DNA from: Parasponia andersonii
Taxonomy: Eukaryota; Streptophyta; Magnoliopsida; Rosales; Cannabaceae
NCBI GenBank assembly: GCA_002914805.1
Contig: JXTB01000609.1
Coordinates: 124,001 to 188,000 of the forward strand
DNA length: 64,000 nt
Reading direction: 5' to 3'
Shown: piece by piece, positions 50,800-62,954 of the stretch
Layout: each line of letters opens with the position of its first letter
Numbering within the stretch: the first letter of the stretch is position 1
Position numbers and translations under genes: made by a program
Notes under the pieces: generated by a model
The model's database searches: none
Seen by the model: only the letters and a program-made list of their open reading frames with translations
Told to the model about the DNA's origin: nothing

Positions 50800-51620
50800 T
50801 ATCAAATTGGTTTAATATAAGGAAACTAAACTAGTTTCTAGGAAACGTTTGCAGTTTTTTATGATTTACATAGATACATACATATATACATGATGTTCTG
50901 TTAAAAGGAAACCAAATTACTTTCTAAAAAGCCTTTGTGATTTCCTATGATTTATGTACTTATAAGGTATTCTGTTAAAAGAAAACTAAAATGGGTTCCC
51001 GTGATTTACTTACATACATGGCATATTGTTAAAAGGAAACCAAACTGGTTTCTAAGAAATAATTTTAGTTTTTTATGATTTAGTTAACTATTGGATATTT
51101 TATTACATAGAAACTAAACCGGTTTCTAAGAAACTATTATAGTTTCCTGTGATTTAATTAACTACAGGATATTACTAAAAATTAGAAATCAATAACCAAT
51201 TTTATTAATTTGGTTAGTGGAAACAAGAAACCAAATTAGTTTTCACCAGTAATGCTTTTGTTTTTTGTTTATTTAAGAAAGTTAAAAATTAAATGAAAAG
51301 GAGTAAAAATCGAAAAAGAAAAAAAAAAGAGTTAAACAGAGAACAACCAAAGTAAACATAATGAAAAAAATAATGAAAAAGAGTAAAATAATAAGTTGAA
51401 AAAGGGAAAAATGATTAAAAAAAAATGATAGACTGAAAAATAGAACAATTGAGGACCACAAAAAAAAAAAATAAAAAAGAGTGAATTTAGAAAAAGGAAA
51501 GAAAATGAAAAAAAATAAATAAATAAACAGCAACTATCAAGAATAGAACCCACAACGAGCAATATCATCAGGCAAGATCATGCTCGCCACTAAACAAACT
51601 TTGTTAAATATTATTTTGTT
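50800..51620. repeat. Imperfect repeat array with A-rich arm
   Basis: Units of about 90 bases of the form AAAGGAAACCAAACTGGTTTC..TTTTATGATTTA..ACATGGCATATTGTTA recur five times or more (50810-51240), followed by an A-rich arm (51290-51530). It is the same family as 18840-20000 in the opposite orientation. Confidence 0.6.
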
Positions 51621-51850
51621 TAACGCGATAAATTACAAATGTTATCATAAAAGAAGGTGGCTCATTTATTAAAACGTCACCGTGTTTTTTAGGCCACAAA
51701 ATATTTAGAAAAATATTACGCGATTTTAATTGTTTTTCAAGGACATAAAATTGGTAATACTTTTTTTAAAAAATAGGTATAAATGTCCAAATTCCTTCTT
51801 CCATTAGTTAAATTTTTTTGGGCTTCTTATAAAATTCAAGGCCTACTATT

Positions 51851-52212
51851 GAAAAATCTCGGACGAACAGAATTTTTTAAAAAATCCAAGATTAATTTAG
51901 AAAACTATCACTTCTTACAAGTTTTTTAGCAAAATAACATTTTTCATAAATATTTAGAAAAATACCATATTTTTCTTCAAAATTGATATTTTTTAGTCGT
52001 ACTTGAGATAATCTGTTAGATTACTCGGGATAACCAATCTAGTTACTTGAGGTAACCAGTCAAGTTACCTAAAGTTATTTGATTGGTTACCTCAAGTATC
52101 TCATCAATAAATAAATAATTTATTTTTTTTTCAAAATACTTTAAAAGTGATAGTTTTTTTAATTAAAATTTAATATTTTTTAAAAAATTTCAAAATCTGA
52201 GATTTTTTTTTT
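51851..52212 (+). mobile_element. Dispersed inverted-repeat element, copy 1
   Basis: Starts TGAAAAATCTCGGA and ends in TTTCAAAATCTGAGATTTTT, so the ends are inverted. The centre has repeated TTACTTGAGGTAACCAGT-type motifs. It shares order and sequence with 53060-53368 (inverted) and 59201-59507 (direct). Confidence 0.65.
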
Positions 52213-52814
52213 CAAATTTTTTAAAATTACAATAAAAAATCAAATTTCCTCAAACTTTTTCATCCTCTTTAAGAAGAAAATTTTTGTGGGCTCTATCTTT
52301 TTTTTTTTTTTCGAGTTTCTAATCACGTGGTTGGATGTTGGATCACAGTTTATAACATGGCTATTTTTTAAACACTGTTAAAAAATTGCCAAATGTAAAA
52401 AATTATTTAAAAATGATTATTTTTAATATTTAGTATATCAAAATATAATGATTTATTTTTTGAAATTTGATTAATTTTTTTAAAGAATTGATTTATTTTA
52501 TAAAAAGTAAATAAACTGAAAAATGGTTATTTATCAAAATAAAATTATAAAATAATTATTTATTCAAGCAAACTACCTATTTTTATATTTTCTCTCCTAC
52601 CATTTTCTTTGTTCTCCCTTTTATCCCCTGGCAAACATAGCCTCAGTTAGGAATTTCAGGAAAAAGTAATAATATCGGCAATTGGTAGTAAGATTTAATT
52701 CATTAGGAAACAAAGCAATCACTTCTCTAGAGAAAATAATTGAAAATAGGACAATTGTCAAGTAAGGCTGAAATAGTTCTATGCAAGCCTAATATATAAA
52801 GGAAATTGGACGAA

Positions 52815-52998
52815 ATGGGTTGGCTCAAGTGATAGGAGTACCCACTACTAGAATCTCAGTCCTAGGTTTGAGTCACACCGGGGTAGGCGTGAAAATTTAT
52901 TATCTCTAATAACGTAGGGTAGAAATTGGATAATAATAGGTATTTTCCTTTAATTTGTAATAAGTGGTAGTTAAGTCCCATTTTTTAAAAAAAAATGT
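52815..52998 (+). mobile_element. SINE, tRNA-derived head (copy 1)
   Basis: Box A-like TGGCTCAAGTGATAGG and box B-like GGTTTGAGTCA lie about 40 bases apart, as in tRNA-derived polymerase III promoters. The 3' part AATTTGTAATAAGTGGTAGT..TAAGTCCCA and a T/A tail match the SINE at 63494. Flanking duplication is not clear. Confidence 0.7.
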
Positions 52999-53059
52999 AA
53001 ATATATATATATATAGAAAACACTGAAAATTTGTATTATAATTTTTCAAAAAAATTGAA

Positions 53060-53368
53060 ACTTCTCAGATTTTGAAATTGTTTGAGAAATCTTAAATTTT
53101 AATTAGAAAAATACAACTTTTAAAGCATATTTAGAAAATATCACTTTTTATTAATTGATTAGATACTTGATGTGACCAATCGAGCTACTTATGCCCTATG
53201 GTAACTTGATTGGTTATTTCAAATAACTAGATTGGTTACTTTAAATACTAAGAATATCAATTTTGAAGAAAAAGTAGTATTTTTCTAAATATTTATTTAA
53301 AGTGTTATATTTATAAAAAGTTTTAAAAGTGAGATTTTATCCAAAATAATCTGGGAATTTTCAAAAAA
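53060..53368 (-). mobile_element. Dispersed inverted-repeat element, copy 2
   Basis: This is the reverse-oriented copy of the 51851 element. It begins TCTCAGATTTTGAAATTGTT, has GGTAACTTGATTGGTTATTT in the centre and ends AATCTGGGAATTTTC. It lies about 0.85 kb from copy 1, so the two form a large inverted pair. Confidence 0.65.
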
Positions 53369-54519
53369 ATGGGCCAATTTTTGGTACTTTGGGCCTATAT
53401 TTTTGTGAGAAGCCCCTATGTATATACCTTAGATACTAGACCCAAAAATTGTCACTTGGGCCATATGTTGGGCCTCCTTTCTAGTTTGAGTTTCCATAAG
53501 ATCACATGCCCCTATTTTAAGCTAATGAATATCCCTTTTTCATTTTATTGATTTTTATATCTATTTTTAAGTTTTAATAATTATAGTTTATCATTGTACT
53601 GATATGTAATAATTTGATATATTCATATATGTAATGAATTTACAGTATACATAATTTATTTATCATAGTAATTCATTTACCATTAAATAAAATTAATTTA
53701 ATAATGTATATAATTTAATTAATTTAGTAATGTATATAATTCATTTACTGATATACATAATTCATTAACCATAATATATATTTTCTTTACCAGTGTATAT
53801 AGTTAGTTTACTCTAGTATATAATTTATTTAATTTATTTAGAGGTGTACATAATATATTTAGTATAATATAAAATTAATTTACTGATGTACATGATTCAT
53901 TCACCGTTATTTTTACTGGTATATATAATTCATTTACTGATAATATATGTTATTCTTTTTAAGTTATATGTTAGTAAATATCTTTTTTTTAATCTTATTA
54001 TCTTCTATATCTTTTTTAGATTATAATGATTAGAGTTTACCATTATACTCTTATATAAATTAGTTTGATATGTTCATTATATAATTAATTTACCAACATA
54101 TTATTAAGTATCGTCTTGTACGTTTTTTTAAAAATAATTTTCTCATTTTTTTCTTCAAGTAAATTGATGATATACTAATAATTTGCCACTATTACTGATT
54201 TTTTTTTTTTGGAGGCGGAAGGGCCACTGTTACAAATTTTATTTTTCTTTTCTTTCACCATTTATATAACTTAGCTATTAAATTAAATACCATTTTCCCT
54301 TACTTTTCAATATCGTTATCTTTCTTAATTTATTACTAATAAATGTATCATTATATTTATGATATACCAAATAATATAATTTTTTAAAACAGAAAGGAAA
54401 TAGTATCCTCTCTCTTTCTTTCTCTTTAAAAAAAAAAACCAATCATAACCTTTCCAATCACTATATTACAAAGGTGAAACTTGGAAGCTTTGAGATTCGT
54501 GGCAAGCTGGGGTCGTCGT
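53369..54519. other. AT-rich region with ATATAATTCATTTAC-type repeats
   Basis: Between 53580 and 54120 short motifs such as ATATAATTCATTTACTG and GTATATAATTTA recur irregularly. No gene or clear element boundary is visible. Confidence 0.45.
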
Positions 54520-54717
54520 TCACTCTAGCCATGCATATGAATCGGGACGATAGCCGAGTCCGTTAGCGATGGTGAGGAGGATCTTCTTCATCTCGGTAAT
54601 GAACCCGTTACGGTCGACGGTGCTGATGCAATTGCCGTCGACCTTGTCAAAGATGTAGTTGTGGAGGTAGAGAGCTGGACGGCCACGGTGACCACGTCGA
54701 TGCTGAATTGGGTCGTA
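54520..54717 (-). pseudogene. EF-hand calcium-binding protein remnant
   Basis: The minus strand is open for 65 codons and ends ANGLGYRPDSYAWLE then TGA. It contains HNYIFDKVDGNCISTVDRNG followed by FITEMKKILLTIANGLG, which matches the end of plant small EF-hand proteins (an F-D-x..D-G-N-G-x-I loop, then EMKKILL-A-DGLG). The loop is degenerate: ligand positions 3 and 5 are Val and Gly. A TAA stop lies just upstream (54718-54720), then a (GA)n microsatellite (54755-54808). No start codon or upstream exon was found, so this is a fragment. Confidence 0.6.
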
Positions 54718-54753
54718 TTATCGGAGCTCCAACGATGTGAGAGAGTCCATTTC

Positions 54754-54754
<1 letters not shown>

Positions 54755-54808
<54 letters not shown>
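54755..54808. repeat. (GA)n microsatellite
   Basis: An uninterrupted AG/GA dinucleotide run of about 54 bases. A similar run lies at 46878-46920. Confidence 0.95.
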
Positions 54809-54810
<2 letters not shown>

Positions 54811-55499
54811 CAGTTGGAGTTTTACGAGTGAGGGTCTGTGAAACGTACCGGTGAGAAATTAGATTCACGGTCAAATTTGGTATTAACACAATATAAATAA
54901 TAAAAAGGGCATTTTTGTTCGTGAAATTAAAAAGGGGTATCTACTTAAAATATGCCTAAAGAGTGATCGATAATTTCAATATTCTTTAGGCTTCAATACT
55001 GCCCATGTCAGAGACTATGTTCTGAGAAACCATATGAAAATTCACTTCTCGCAACCATTCACTTTTAATGAGAGTATATTAGGTTAACTTCAAGATGAAA
55101 TAATACATGGGATAATCCGAAAAACATATGCTCTATTATAGCTAAATACCGTTTAACCTTATGTTCTTATAAATTTTAAAAAAGCTATCTATTTTTCAAA
55201 ACAGGAAAAAAGCATGCTTCCTTGAAAAAGTTCTATAAATAAAAAGAAAACTCCTGTGAGAATTCATCTAAACGCCACTAATAATGACGATAATAATGTT
55301 TGAGTCCTAAAAGATTTTTTGAAGTCATGACAAATAGATTCTGTATTTTTAATTCCTATAAACGTTTCAAACTTTGCATGTATGATATTTATATATTGTA
55401 ATGAAAACCTAACTAAGTATACTCTGATACTTTTTTGGTCCAACCTTGATATATGAAATATTTAAAATACTTTTCCATATATTTAAAAATCAATTATCA

Positions 55500-55750
55500 A
55501 ATACTCCCTATTATTTAATTATTTTTTTACTTTAAAATATAAAAAGAAAATCACACTTTTTGTAGATTATAGAAAAATATTAATAATTTTATTTAGCAAT
55601 ATTTTTTTTATTTTTGATAAACAATAAACTTTAGGATTTTTTTTTTAAAAGAAGTTATCAAAAAGTTTTTTTTTTTTTTTTTTTTTTATTTTTTTTTTTT
55701 TTTAATATCATTTTAAAAATTTTTTTTTTTTATTTTTGAACAAAAGGAAA

Positions 55751-55783
<33 letters not shown>

Positions 55784-56240
55784 CTGATCTAGAAAATAAA
55801 TGGGATACTTCTAATTTTTATAAGAAAAAATGGTTAAATATGGTTTATAGTTAATACAAAAAAGATGTTTCGGGGATTATTCCTATATATTATAGGGAGA
55901 TTAATTTTATGTAGAAAAAATAAAAAGGAACTCACACTTTTTTTATTTAGATATAGAAAAATATTGATAATTTATTTTAGCAACAAACTTTAAGTTATTT
56001 CTTTTTTAAAGAAATCAATTAAGGGTTTTTTTTTTGGATATCAATATCTTAAGAGTATTAATATCATTTTGAAAACAATTTAGTCAAACATTTGTCCAAA
56101 CTTTTTTTTTTCCTATTTTATAAAATAAAACAGATAATTTTGATTTTTTTTTTACAAGAATGGACGGTTAAATGTGATATTTTGTTAATACAAAAAAGAT
56201 GTTTAAGGATTATTCTTATATATTATAGGAAGATTATATT
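55500..56240. repeat. Tandem duplication of about 350-400 bp, two diverged copies, with long T tracts
   Basis: Both units contain TCACACTTTTTGTAGATTATAG / TCACACTTTTTTTATTTAGATATAG-like sequence, then GAAAAATATT(A/G)ATAATTT, a T-run section, AATTTTTATAAGAA / ATTTTGATTTTTTTTTTAC, TTAATACAAAAAAGATGTTT and ATTATTC(C/T)TATATATTATAGG. The first copy (about 55520-55905) has been extended by T tracts at 55660-55780. It is non-coding. Confidence 0.65.
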
Positions 56241-56763
56241 ATCTCTAATCTAAACTAATCCCATTAAACAATCAAAAGATTGTGTCTTTTACTATTGACA
56301 CCTTTTATTATTCCTAAAATATACTTTTCCTACTGCACCATCGATTTTATTAACTTATTGATTTTGGTACCCATAGTGAAATTAAGTCATTTCTTTTCTC
56401 AAAACAATGATGTTTTTATTGCATATATACTCTTGATGTTTATATAGCATGATCTACCATGCTTTTATGTTGTGCTATCTTTATACAGTATCTTGATGGG
56501 CTCATCGTATTTTGCCGATTGACAATATATAGGTGTTGTGTTATCTCTAGTCGATATGTATTCATACAAAATATGCAGTAATATGTGGGAGATTGGAAGT
56601 TTGTAGTAAAGCTTTAATTTTAAAGGCAAGAATTTATGAAGAATTAAAGTTTTTAACTATAATACAATGGGAACAACTATTAAGAGTGAAATGTGATAAT
56701 TGAGCTTTAACCGTTGGTTATAAATGCCCAAAATTAAATTTACAATTTATAATATTTTTTTCC

Positions 56764-58268
56764 TGTTATTAACTAACTTAGCGTATCTTAATAAAAATTA
56801 AAACTAGCTAGTATAGTAGTAAGTATGATCGATCCATAGAAATTAAGTGTTAAGCTATCGCTAAGTACTAGAATTATCACAACTTGACTTTATTTATACA
56901 TAAAATCTAAATAAATATGAAAAAAATTAAGATAAAAATAATAAAGTGTAAATAAAATGTAGATAATACTATGCACCAATATACTAGGAATTAATTATAC
57001 CTAACTACTCTTAAGTTTATCAAATTAAGTGATTAGTGGCTTAATTCCACTCAACTCACTAGTTGAAGGACATAGTCTAACCTCGCTACCTCTCATGAGT
57101 ATCAAATAAGATAATATACCTATCTAACCTAGGTCAATATCCCAGTCTAACCCGATTAATTATGCATTTATTAAGTTCAAGCCTTTACATAGAAGTTAAG
57201 GTCTTGCTCATCTCCCAGTTTTATAATAACTCAGACAACCTAAAACTAGCAAGGTAATTATCTTGGAATTGATCTCTTCTCAGTCTCACAACTACTTAAA
57301 TTGTGCCTCTCAATTTTGGATTATGAGATTAATATCTTCCAAGCATCAAAGTCGCATCCTAAAATTAACTAATTTATTGACCAAATAAAATAGAAGCATT
57401 AAGCAAAGTAAAGAATAAATGAATTAGAAATGAAAAATAGACCAATAATAAATAAAATAATTAAAACAAAGTGCAAAAAGGATAAATCGGACCATAGCAT
57501 AAAAATTATAACCAAACATAGTAAAATCTATGGTTAATCTTAACAAGAAATTCATAAATCCAAGTATGTTCATATAATAATTTCAATACAAATTTCTAAG
57601 AGATTAGAATGAGGGAAAAGAAAAGAAAAACTCTTATAAAGATGAGATTTAAGTCTTCAAATCTTCAAGAATCTCTCTCAAGAATTCTTCAAGAAATCTC
57701 CAACTCTGAGCTTTTCTCTCTAGGAATTTGATGTGTTTCTCTCTAATTCTTTACACTGAAATTTGTGCATCTATCCTCATTTTAAAGCATTCTCTTAGGT
57801 CAAATTTAAACACACTTAAAAATAAATTAGTTTTCATCGTTGGATTATAAGAAATGAGCGATCCAGACCATCGAAATTTATTAAAAGAGCACAAAAATAC
57901 ATCCAGGACGCATCAGAGGCACCTACGGGTAATAAGGGCACCCTCTTGATGCACTTACCTACCTACAGGTGCAAAGTGCCTCAACAGAGGCACATGGGTT
58001 CCCCTGTTCACCTTTATGCACTATATTGCTTCCTAGGTGAACCGTTTCGCCAATTTAGTTATGTTTTACCTCATTTTCATTATAGTGCATTCATATCGGA
58101 CTCAATTTCAATTTAAATTGAAAAACACATTTTTAGTACAAATTCACTTTTATTCTCATTTATTCATAAAAACTATAAAAACACATCAAACTGACAAGAT
58201 CGCTTGAAAACACACGACTATTTGTGCTCGAAATATACTTGATTCGGAGGTAAATATCCTCCTCATCA
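56764..58268 (-). mobile_element. Probable solo LTR of a gypsy-type element
   Basis: The segment starts TGTTATTAACTAACTTAGCG and ends TATCCTCCTCATCA in plus coordinates. Read on the minus strand it begins TGATGAGGAGG, like the other LTR family here (TGATGATTC). Shared features include GATCGATCCATAGA near one end (compare GATCCCACAGAG at 26650), a long A-rich stretch and a CT-rich leader at 57640-57740. No internal region or second LTR follows. Flanking 5-mers (TTTCC, AAATA) do not match, so the ends are approximate. Confidence 0.5.
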
Positions 58269-59200
58269 AAATATCATAAATTCAACGAAATGGCATATAA
58301 TCGTATATGTTTGTATTTTTAAGTAAGGATAAAAATATAATAAAAAATAAAGAAAAGTTAAAATGCATCTATTCAAATTAGGTGTGTGAATATAACCCCC
58401 TATATAATATCATGCAGATCTAAACAAATATATTATTTTCATTCTAAATATACATATATATATAATTATTCTCACAATTTTCCATTTTGAATGTTGTAAA
58501 AAAAATTTCTTTGTTGACATTGCTGATAAATTCTTATATGTTAGGGTTGGAGTGTTAGGTTTTGGTGAGGGACAACATTTTTGAGACATGTTTTAGTTTT
58601 TCAGATTTTACTCTTTCTAGTATTTATCAATTTTTTTTTTCTACTTACTTCCAATTTGGATGTCCTAAGATCAAGCGAAAAAAAAAAGACTCTTAAATGA
58701 CCCACTTTTAAAACTTTTTGCAAACTAATATTTTTTAGTTATAATGTGGTCTATATTGGAAAGAGCCTAAAAAAAATAATAGCAAAAACACCCTATCTAT
58801 TATAGTAACACTGTTTTTGAATTACAAAAACTACCCTTTACATTTTTTTTGAAAGAGAGGAAAAAAAATATTCCCTCCTTTTTCGTCAAACTAAACGTTT
58901 GAAATGCTTAAATGCTCTTTTTAAGACTTTACTCATATACTTGTGGCCAAACATTTATTAAAAAGATTTAATTTCAATTCAAATTCAAAACCATTTTGAA
59001 ACATAAGATTTTCTTTTTAAGACTATCAGAGTTAAATAAAAACAGAGAAACACTACTCAATCGTCAAACAAGAGCTATCAACCTCCAGTTTTGACCACTA
59101 TTAACGAAAGGGCATATAATTGGTATATTTACAAAAAAAAAAACCAATGGATTATTTTCTCTCTTTATAAAAATCAAAAGGTCCCTTTTGGATTAGTAAT
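58269..59200. other. AT-rich intergenic sequence
   Basis: No gene or bounded element is recognised between the probable solo LTR and the inverted-repeat element copy 3. Confidence 0.45.
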
Positions 59201-59507
59201 TGAAAAATCCTGGATGGGCTGATTTTTTGGAAAATCGGATTTATTTAAAAAAATATAATTTTAAAAGTTTTTTTAGAAAAATATTGTTTTAAGAAATATT
59301 TAGCAAAATACCACTTTTTCTTCAAAATTGGTATTCTTTAGTGATACTCAAAGTAACTAGTTTTGTTACTTTGGGTAATAATCTAGTTACTTGAAGTAAC
59401 TAATTAAGATACATTTTACTTCAATTATTTCACTAATTAATAAAAAATGATATTTTTCTAATTAAATCTAGAATTTTTCAAACAATTTCAAAATTTGGGA
59501 TTTTTCA
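59201..59507 (+). mobile_element. Dispersed inverted-repeat element, copy 3
   Basis: Starts TTGAAAAATCCTGGAT and ends AAATTTGGGATTTTTCA. Central motifs are AAAGTAACTAG and TTACTTGAAGTAACTAATTA. Same orientation as copy 1 at 51851. Confidence 0.65.
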
Positions 59508-59780
59508 TATATATATATATTTTTTTAAATTTTACCATAAAAACAATCTAATTTTCTATATTATTTTTCTTTTCTGTCTTAATGGACATATTTACTAAAC
59601 CATAATGGAGAGAAAAGAAAAATATTTCTATGTGTTTACGTACTAATTAATTACTCATAAAAGAGAATTATAGCTTTCTCTATTTGTTCTTTTTCAAATT
59701 CTTATTCCCTTTTTTCTTTTTCCATTCATTCTTTTTATTCTTTTTATTGTTCTCTTTCTATTCATTTTTTATATGGATAG

Positions 59781-60390
59781 TATTGTGACGTTATCACGTT
59801 GATTTGGAATTTAAGGTGCCACACTTTTCTTAAGTGTGGAAGATAAGGTTGTACTTGTACTGTTGATTTTTTTTTTTTTTTTTTTGCATTTTCTTTGTTT
59901 AAAAAAAATTAGGAAATGGTTTTACTATGTTTTGCTCTAATATTATTGCAATATTAATGCTGTGTATTTAAGATATATATTTCCTCGTACGTTTCTACTT
60001 TCAGTCCATATATGCCACACGTACTAATGAACCTCTCATTATTGTGAAATACTATTGGGACTAAAATGAGATTCCTGAACCATCGTGGTCGTGACTCATG
60101 ATACACTAAGATTTAGTAATTTCGTTATATAGTGTTGAGTGATTTGATCATAAACAAAACAGTGTGATAACTTGACCATATGACTAATTAATGGAATTGG
60201 TTTTTCCCCCCTTTTTTTTTTGGATTCATTAATGGCATTGGTTCTTGATGGATTAGTTTCTTTCCCATTGCTAGCTATTAATTTCCTTATTAATTAATTA
60301 ATCAATGGATCTTTAACGCGCCAGCCTGCCAGGCAAACACCAAGTACTGGAGCTTAATTAAGCTCGGAGTAAAAAGTCTGTAGAGATCAT
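59781..60390 (+). repeat. Duplicated non-coding block, copy 1
   Basis: Shares ordered conserved segments with 62955-63430: TGCCACACTTT(T/C)CT(T/C)AAGTG followed by GGAAGATAAGGTTGTA (I-box-like GATAAGG), GTAT(A)TTTAAGA (TATA-like), TCGTAC(G/T)TTTCTACT, TTAGTTTCTTT(C/T)CCA and AAGTACTGGAGCTTAATTAAG. Spacing is preserved apart from indels. No frame is conserved. Confidence 0.8.
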
Positions 60391-60643
60391 AGGAATTATC
60401 AATAATTAACCCTTGATTTTCTCCTTAAGAACAATAACTTATTTTTTTTCTTAACGCATGAATATATTTGATCAAGTGGTGCTGACTTCTTGTTTCATTT
60501 GACAATGTAACACTGACAAAAAAACTTATGTAGTCTAACTCATATTTCATCATATTAATAGTATTAAAGCGCTATCTCTTGACTAATCTACTGATATTAG
60601 TTAGTCTCATATTTATAACGTTGTTATTCATATGATATATAGA

Positions 60644-61516
60644 AAGGGACGGAGCCAGGAATTTACTTCAGTAGGCAAAGAAAAAATTAAGTCGCCATAA
60701 AATAATATAAGAAAACTAGAAAATTCGCCTAAAAAAAAGTGAAATTGAAAATTTGTATTATTCTTAAATAAGTTCATAAATATATTACAATTGTTCTCGA
60801 CGATATCTCATAATATGAAATCGTTGTATAATAGCTTCATCGTTAGTATTATCCAAATTTTTTTTTTTTCCAGTATAATAACTAAATTATTATTCATCTA
60901 TTGATCTCTCATTCTATTGAGTAGTCGATTCTTCATAATATTCATGACAGAAAATACTCTCTCTACAATTGTAGTAGCAATAGGTAAAGTCAAACTGGTA
61001 CTTGATAGTTTAATTAAAGGTATCAAATATAAACCATCGTAGCCTTTTTATAATACTTAGTTTAGATATAAATATATTTCTAAATTTTTAATATACAATC
61101 CCACGTTCATAATCTTCATATCCTCACAAAACTCAAAAAACTAATTCACTAACAAATATTATGTAGATACATATATATAACTAAGCCAAGTTATTTGTTT
61201 GCTGACAAACATTATATACTACATACATATAATTAGGCTAAGTCAATTTTTAATTATTTTATTTATAGACTGCAACACACATTTTAAAAGATGATTAATG
61301 GACTTTATTTAATATTTAATAGGAATTATTGAAATGAGCTCCATAATTATAAAATGGGCTTAACTAATGGGAGATACCCAGATTTTCAGGGAGCACAAAT
61401 ATAAAATTTTATAGATTAAGAGAAAGTAGAATAATTATTTTATAAAAATGTTACATACTAATTTCTTTTCAAAAAAGTTGGAGGGGGCAATGGGCCCCGT
61501 GAACCCTCCGCCACTG
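60644..61516 (-). mobile_element. Decayed hAT transposon (873 bp)
   Basis: Identical 8-bp target duplications TATATAGA flank it (60636-60643 and 61517-61524). The ends are AAGGGACGGAGCC and, inverted, CAGTGGCGGAGGG, a terminal repeat type seen in hAT elements. On the minus strand around 61000-60890 it encodes LTLPIATTIVERVFSVMNIM followed by KNRLLNRM, the classic hAT C-terminal dimerisation motif, then a stop. The rest of the transposase is gone. Confidence 0.9.
60880..61030 (-). pseudogene. hAT transposase C-terminal dimerisation fragment
   Basis: It holds only about 45 residues, with motif LPIATTIVERVFSVMNIMKN intact, followed by a stop where full transposases continue. It lies inside the hAT element and belongs to a ZMYM1/TTF-like plant hAT group, as judged from the motif. 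Confidence 0.85.
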
Positions 61517-61524
61517 TATATAGA

Positions 61525-62950
61525 CATTCCAACTTGTGATCCAATTGCCCAATTGAACTTCAATTGGACATATTTTTCCCATAACGTGCATTTCAAATCT
61601 TTCATGGTAATATTGCATTATAGCTCGTATAAACAAAATGATACTATTTCCATTTTCATTTTCTTCCGTGTGTTCTTAAAATTAATCGGATGATTCAGTC
61701 CTTGTCACACGTACCGTAAATCAGAAGTGTCCAACGAGTATGTTATAAATTTACATATATTTTAAGTGCAGGTGTATATGGAAGCTTTTGTTAGAATTAT
61801 AAATTAATATATAATACTAAAATAGTAAAGTTAAATAAAATTCACAAATACATGTAATTATCTATATTTATGCTAAGATATACACTATGCTCAAAATAAA
61901 AATGGAAAAACTTATATCTGCAGCTTTGTTGATTTGAGTCAAGACTCTTAATGGTAGCACTTTTTAAAAAAATAAATAAAAAATAAAAAGCGTAAGAGTA
62001 AAGATAGGAGAAAATACCGGATAAGTGGTTTTGATACTTTAAAGGATATTTTTAAAAAATGATAAATTATTTAATTTGATGGAATGGAATAACATATTCC
62101 ATTAGTCTACTTTAGGAATTAGAATTCACCTAGTTTGATGAAATAGCAATTCTAATGGAATAACTATTCCTATACTTTTTTGTCAAACTAAATAATAGAA
62201 ATAAGTTTCTATTGGCATTGTCATTCTATTTCAGTGACTATTCTATCATATCAAACACTTAAGTTTTCTCTGGGGGGAAAAAACAGAGATCAGAAAGATC
62301 AAGAAATTAATTAAAGCTTAATTCTTAAGTACTATACCTTTTCCATTTGCAACTCATATGCAGAAATACACACTATATATATTAAGCATGAGATGGAATT
62401 AGCAGGGTGCTGCTATATATAATTTGTTGCAATTGAGTGTGTTTGCAGCGTGAAATTTAAACCACAAATTATATATTTAAGTTCTTTTCCTCTTTTCATT
62501 AATTAGTTTCTTTGGTTTGATTTTGAGATATGGTGATCTAATTACATAATTGCAATGAATTACGATCAGCCTAGTTTGCTCACGATTTTCTTTTCGAGCC
62601 ATAAATATTCAGATATATCAAGGAGTAGAATGATATGACATAATAACCTCGTTCACAAATTAAAAATATATATCCCGATTAAAATTAGCACATATGTATA
62701 TGTGTATGTATTAATCAGTTATAATATCATGCAGATCAATTGATGCAAAATATATAAGAGATTCTTATACAAGTGTTTTTTTTTCCTTTTTCAATCAACG
62801 ATACACATTGTAATAGAGATTTTTTGCTTGAATTGTAGTACCATTTTTAATTAATATTCATTATCTCTTTGTATAAATTATTGAATTGACGTACATTTAT
62901 GGACTGATAGAGATTAATTTTGTTTCTATAACTAGTTTCTATATCATGAG
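61525..62950. other. AT-rich intergenic sequence
   Basis: It lies between the hAT element and the second duplicated block. No conserved coding frame, RNA gene or bounded element is recognised. Confidence 0.45.
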
Positions 62951-62954
62951 TATT

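Noticed and set aside
61448..61693. 81-residue frame at the right end of the hAT element
   Set aside because: It spans the hAT terminus and target duplication, so it is chance coding across a transposon edge.
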